A stretch of DNA of 14,019 nt from Pseudomonadota bacterium (GTDB taxonomy: Bacteria > Verrucomicrobiota > Verrucomicrobiia > Chthoniobacterales > UBA6821), in assembly GCA_009928265.1 (NCBI GenBank), contig RFPR01000050.1, forward strand, positions 1 to 14,019. Direction: 5' to 3'. The translations under genes were made by a program, and so were the position numbers. A model generated the notes under the pieces. That model had not been told where the DNA came from and ran no database searches. It saw nothing but the letters and a program-made list of their open reading frames with translations. Shown one piece after another: positions 12,878-14,019 of this stretch. Position 1 is the stretch's first letter, and each line of letters opens with the position of its first letter.

Positions 12878-13686
12878 GGCAACTTGGGTTCGTTGTCCTC
12901 CGAGGGGCCAGAATAAATCACCGAGTCTCCGGGTTGAACAGCCAAGGATCCACGTACGCTGTTGGGGACGATGTCCGCGATGGATGTGGAGGGTTCTACG
13001 GAGGTGATCCGAACTTTTCCAACCAATTGGGCTCCGCGCTTGATCAGCATTTCTGCCCCATTGACCACACCATTTCGGTCTCCCAAGCTGAGGACAACGA
13101 AATTCCAGGAGGTGTTCACGGCAAGAATCCTGCCCTCGAGACCGGGTCGAAGGGATTTGGATTTACGCTGAGCCTCCCTTTCCTTGAGTGCGGCGAGGTG
13201 TGACTCCTGATCCTTAAGCTTGGCTTGAAGACTGGTAGTGAGAAGGTCTTTTTCCTCTAGAAGTTTTTTCAGGTCGTCGGAAGGAGAATTGGTGGGCTGA
13301 ACATCTTGAGAGGCTTTGGTTTCCAATTCTGAAATGCGCGTATCCTTGGCCGTCATGTCGGTTTTCTGTTGGGCAATCAGGGAATCCCTGTCCGCGAGTT
13401 GCTTCTGCAGATCGGTCAATGCACCTGTGCTTTTCGCGGCCTGGGACTTGAGTTCCATCAACTCGCCAGCGGTTTTCTCCACATCGGAACTTGCAACGGC
13501 AAGTTTCTCATTGGCGGCCTTAAGGTCAGTCGAGAACTTCTCCGCTTTCTTCGAGTTGGCAGCCGATTCGGACTGGAACTTTGCAACCTCGGCCTTGGTT
13601 TCCACAAGTTTGCCACGATTCAGGAAACCTAGAGCTGCAGCAGCGAGTGAAAAAATAACTGCTGCGAGGACGAGAATCTTGTGCAC
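12874..13686 (-). CDS. Membrane-anchored coiled-coil protein with C-terminal beta domain
   Basis: 270 aa, GTG start at 13686 (MHKILVLAAVIFSLAAAALGFL). Residues 4-22 form one N-terminal membrane helix or uncleaved signal. Residues ~25-175 are a long charged coiled coil, broken around 128-138 by a Pro/Ser/Asn stretch (QPTNSPSDD). Residues ~184-258 form a compact domain (GRILAVNTSWNFVVLSLGD, RNGVVNGAEMLIKRG, LVGKVRITSVE, VQPGDSVIY) with the Gly-Val/Gly-Asp spacing of small beta-barrel domains seen in envelope proteins such as FlgT-C- or MreC-like folds. The exact family is unknown. The layout suggests a periplasmic strut anchored in the inner membrane. It is the first gene of a minus-strand cluster with the 67-aa lipoprotein, ruvC and lipB. 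Confidence 0.85.
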   Translation of the reverse strand: MHKILVLAAVIFSLAAAALGFLNRGKLVETKAEVAKFQSESAANSKKAEKFSTDLKAANEKLAVASSDVEKTAGELMELKSQAAKSTGALTDLQKQLADRDSLIAQQKTDMTAKDTRISELETKASQDVQPTNSPSDDLKKLLEEKDLLTTSLQAKLKDQESHLAALKEREAQRKSKSLRPGLEGRILAVNTSWNFVVLSLGDRNGVVNGAEMLIKRGAQLVGKVRITSVEPSTSIADIVPNSVRGSLAVQPGDSVIYSGPSEDNEPKLP

Positions 13687-13773
13687 TGAGGAAAATCGTT
13701 GGGGGTGAGCGGGAGGGCAAAGAGTGTCAGATCTTCTTCACCTCCTCAAGAGACAAAATCTCGAGTTGGGGGA

Positions 13774-13801
13774 TTGTTTTTCTCCAATCTGGGGGTACTC
13801 T
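13774..13801 (+). promoter_or_regulatory. Possible promoter of the SRP RNA gene
   Basis: TTGTTT (13774-13779) and TACTCT (13796-13801) are separated by 16 bases. The consensus match is only moderate (four and three of six), but the predicted start, seven bases after the -10 box, falls on T13808, exactly where the closing helix of the SRP RNA begins. Confidence 0.4.
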
Positions 13802-13807
13802 GAAACT

Positions 13808-13902
13808 TGTCAGGGGCTATGGATGAAGGACCGGCAAACCCCGCCAGGGCAGGAATGCAGCAACGGTAGCCAGCTCTCTCTTGCCGTAGTTCCCTGACAC
13901 CC
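13808..13902 (+). ncRNA. ffs: Signal recognition particle RNA, small 4.5S type
   Basis: About 95 bases. The ends pair: TGTCAGGGGCTATGG (13808-13822) with CCGTAGTTCCCTGACA (13884-13899), with one bulge. The apical domain shows the conserved Ffh-binding features: CCGC, then CAGG on the 5' side of the symmetric loop, GCA-GGAA-TGC as tetraloop stem, AGCA on the 3' side, then ACGG (13841-13866). This is the bacterial helix 8 signature. There is no Alu domain, so it is the short form found in most Gram-negative bacteria. With Ffh it targets membrane proteins to the translocon. Confidence 0.93.
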
Positions 13903-13908
13903 TTTTTT
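13884..13908 (+). terminator. Terminator formed by the SRP RNA closing helix and T run
   Basis: The 3' arm of the SRP RNA long helix (13884-13899) is followed by CCC and TTTTTT (13903-13908), giving an intrinsic terminator that also defines the RNA's 3' end. Confidence 0.7.
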
Positions 13909-13917
13909 AGGCCCTTT

Positions 13918-13933
13918 GGAGCCATAAGGCTCC
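13918..13933. other. Short perfect hairpin downstream of the SRP RNA
   Basis: GGAGCC-ATAA-GGCTCC is a perfect six-pair hairpin with a four-base loop. The following CATTCTTGTTT is only partly T-rich, so it may be a backup terminator. Confidence 0.35.
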
Positions 13934-14019
13934 CATTCTTGTTTCCGATCGAGGCGAAAAGCGTTAGAGAAAAGGGATGCGTCACGGTCGTTTTGAAGAA
14001 TCCATGTCCACTCTCCTTC

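Noticed and set aside
13746..13985. A 79-codon minus-strand open frame at the right end
   Set aside because: It covers the SRP RNA gene and its promoter, and its translation shows no protein-like pattern.
13977..14019. Possible gene start at the right edge (ATG 13977 or ATG 14004, plus strand, reading MRHGRFEESMSTLL)
   Set aside because: Only 14 codons are visible and neither start has a proper ribosome binding site; a dnaX gene is often found after the SRP RNA but the visible residues do not show it.
1..14019. Mobile elements, CRISPR arrays, defence systems, biosynthetic clusters
   Set aside because: No transposase, integrase, long direct repeats, regularly spaced repeats or defence-type domains were seen on either strand; the tRNA shows no repeated 3' end downstream that would mark an integration site.

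Overview
The window is a dense stretch of chromosome (roughly 60% GC by eye) made almost entirely of core and housekeeping genes. No mobile element, phage gene, CRISPR array or toxin-antitoxin module is visible. Gene content and order (rpoZ-smpB-trpE-trpG, ruvC-lipB, a signal peptidase I with a large insertion and an SMQPTLYG serine box), short 4.5S-type SRP RNA, several lipoproteins and very weak Shine-Dalgarno signals suggest a Gram-negative bacterium, possibly of the Verrucomicrobiota. That phylum call is inference from protein character, not a search result.

Left part (1-3961): the C-terminal end of a DsbD-like thiol:disulfide interchange protein, then a PPK2-family polyphosphate kinase that ends in a strong hairpin terminator. 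This terminator also faces the convergent ilvD (dihydroxy-acid dehydratase). Upstream of ilvD on the same minus strand is a TPR-containing lipoprotein.

Middle part (4047-8449): a secreted PrxQ/Bcp-type peroxiredoxin and a SAM-dependent methyltransferase lie in the same reading frame, separated by one TAG stop and three codons. Then come a tRNA-Lys(UUU), a small lipoprotein with its own terminator, argG (argininosuccinate synthase with an unusual Lys/Ala-rich tail), and, convergently, lepB (signal peptidase I).

Right part (8450-14019): a promoter divergent from lepB drives rpoZ (omega subunit of RNA polymerase), followed by smpB, trpE and trpG, probably as one transcription unit. Converging on it from the right is a minus-strand cluster: a membrane-anchored coiled-coil protein, a 67-aa lipoprotein (4-bp overlap), ruvC and lipB (4-bp overlap). 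The window ends with the SRP RNA gene on the plus strand.

The nearest things to uncharacterised biology are the coiled-coil/lipoprotein pair at 12674-13686, the peroxiredoxin/methyltransferase same-frame junction, and the low-complexity basic tails on IlvD and ArgG. I found no convincing new multi-gene system.
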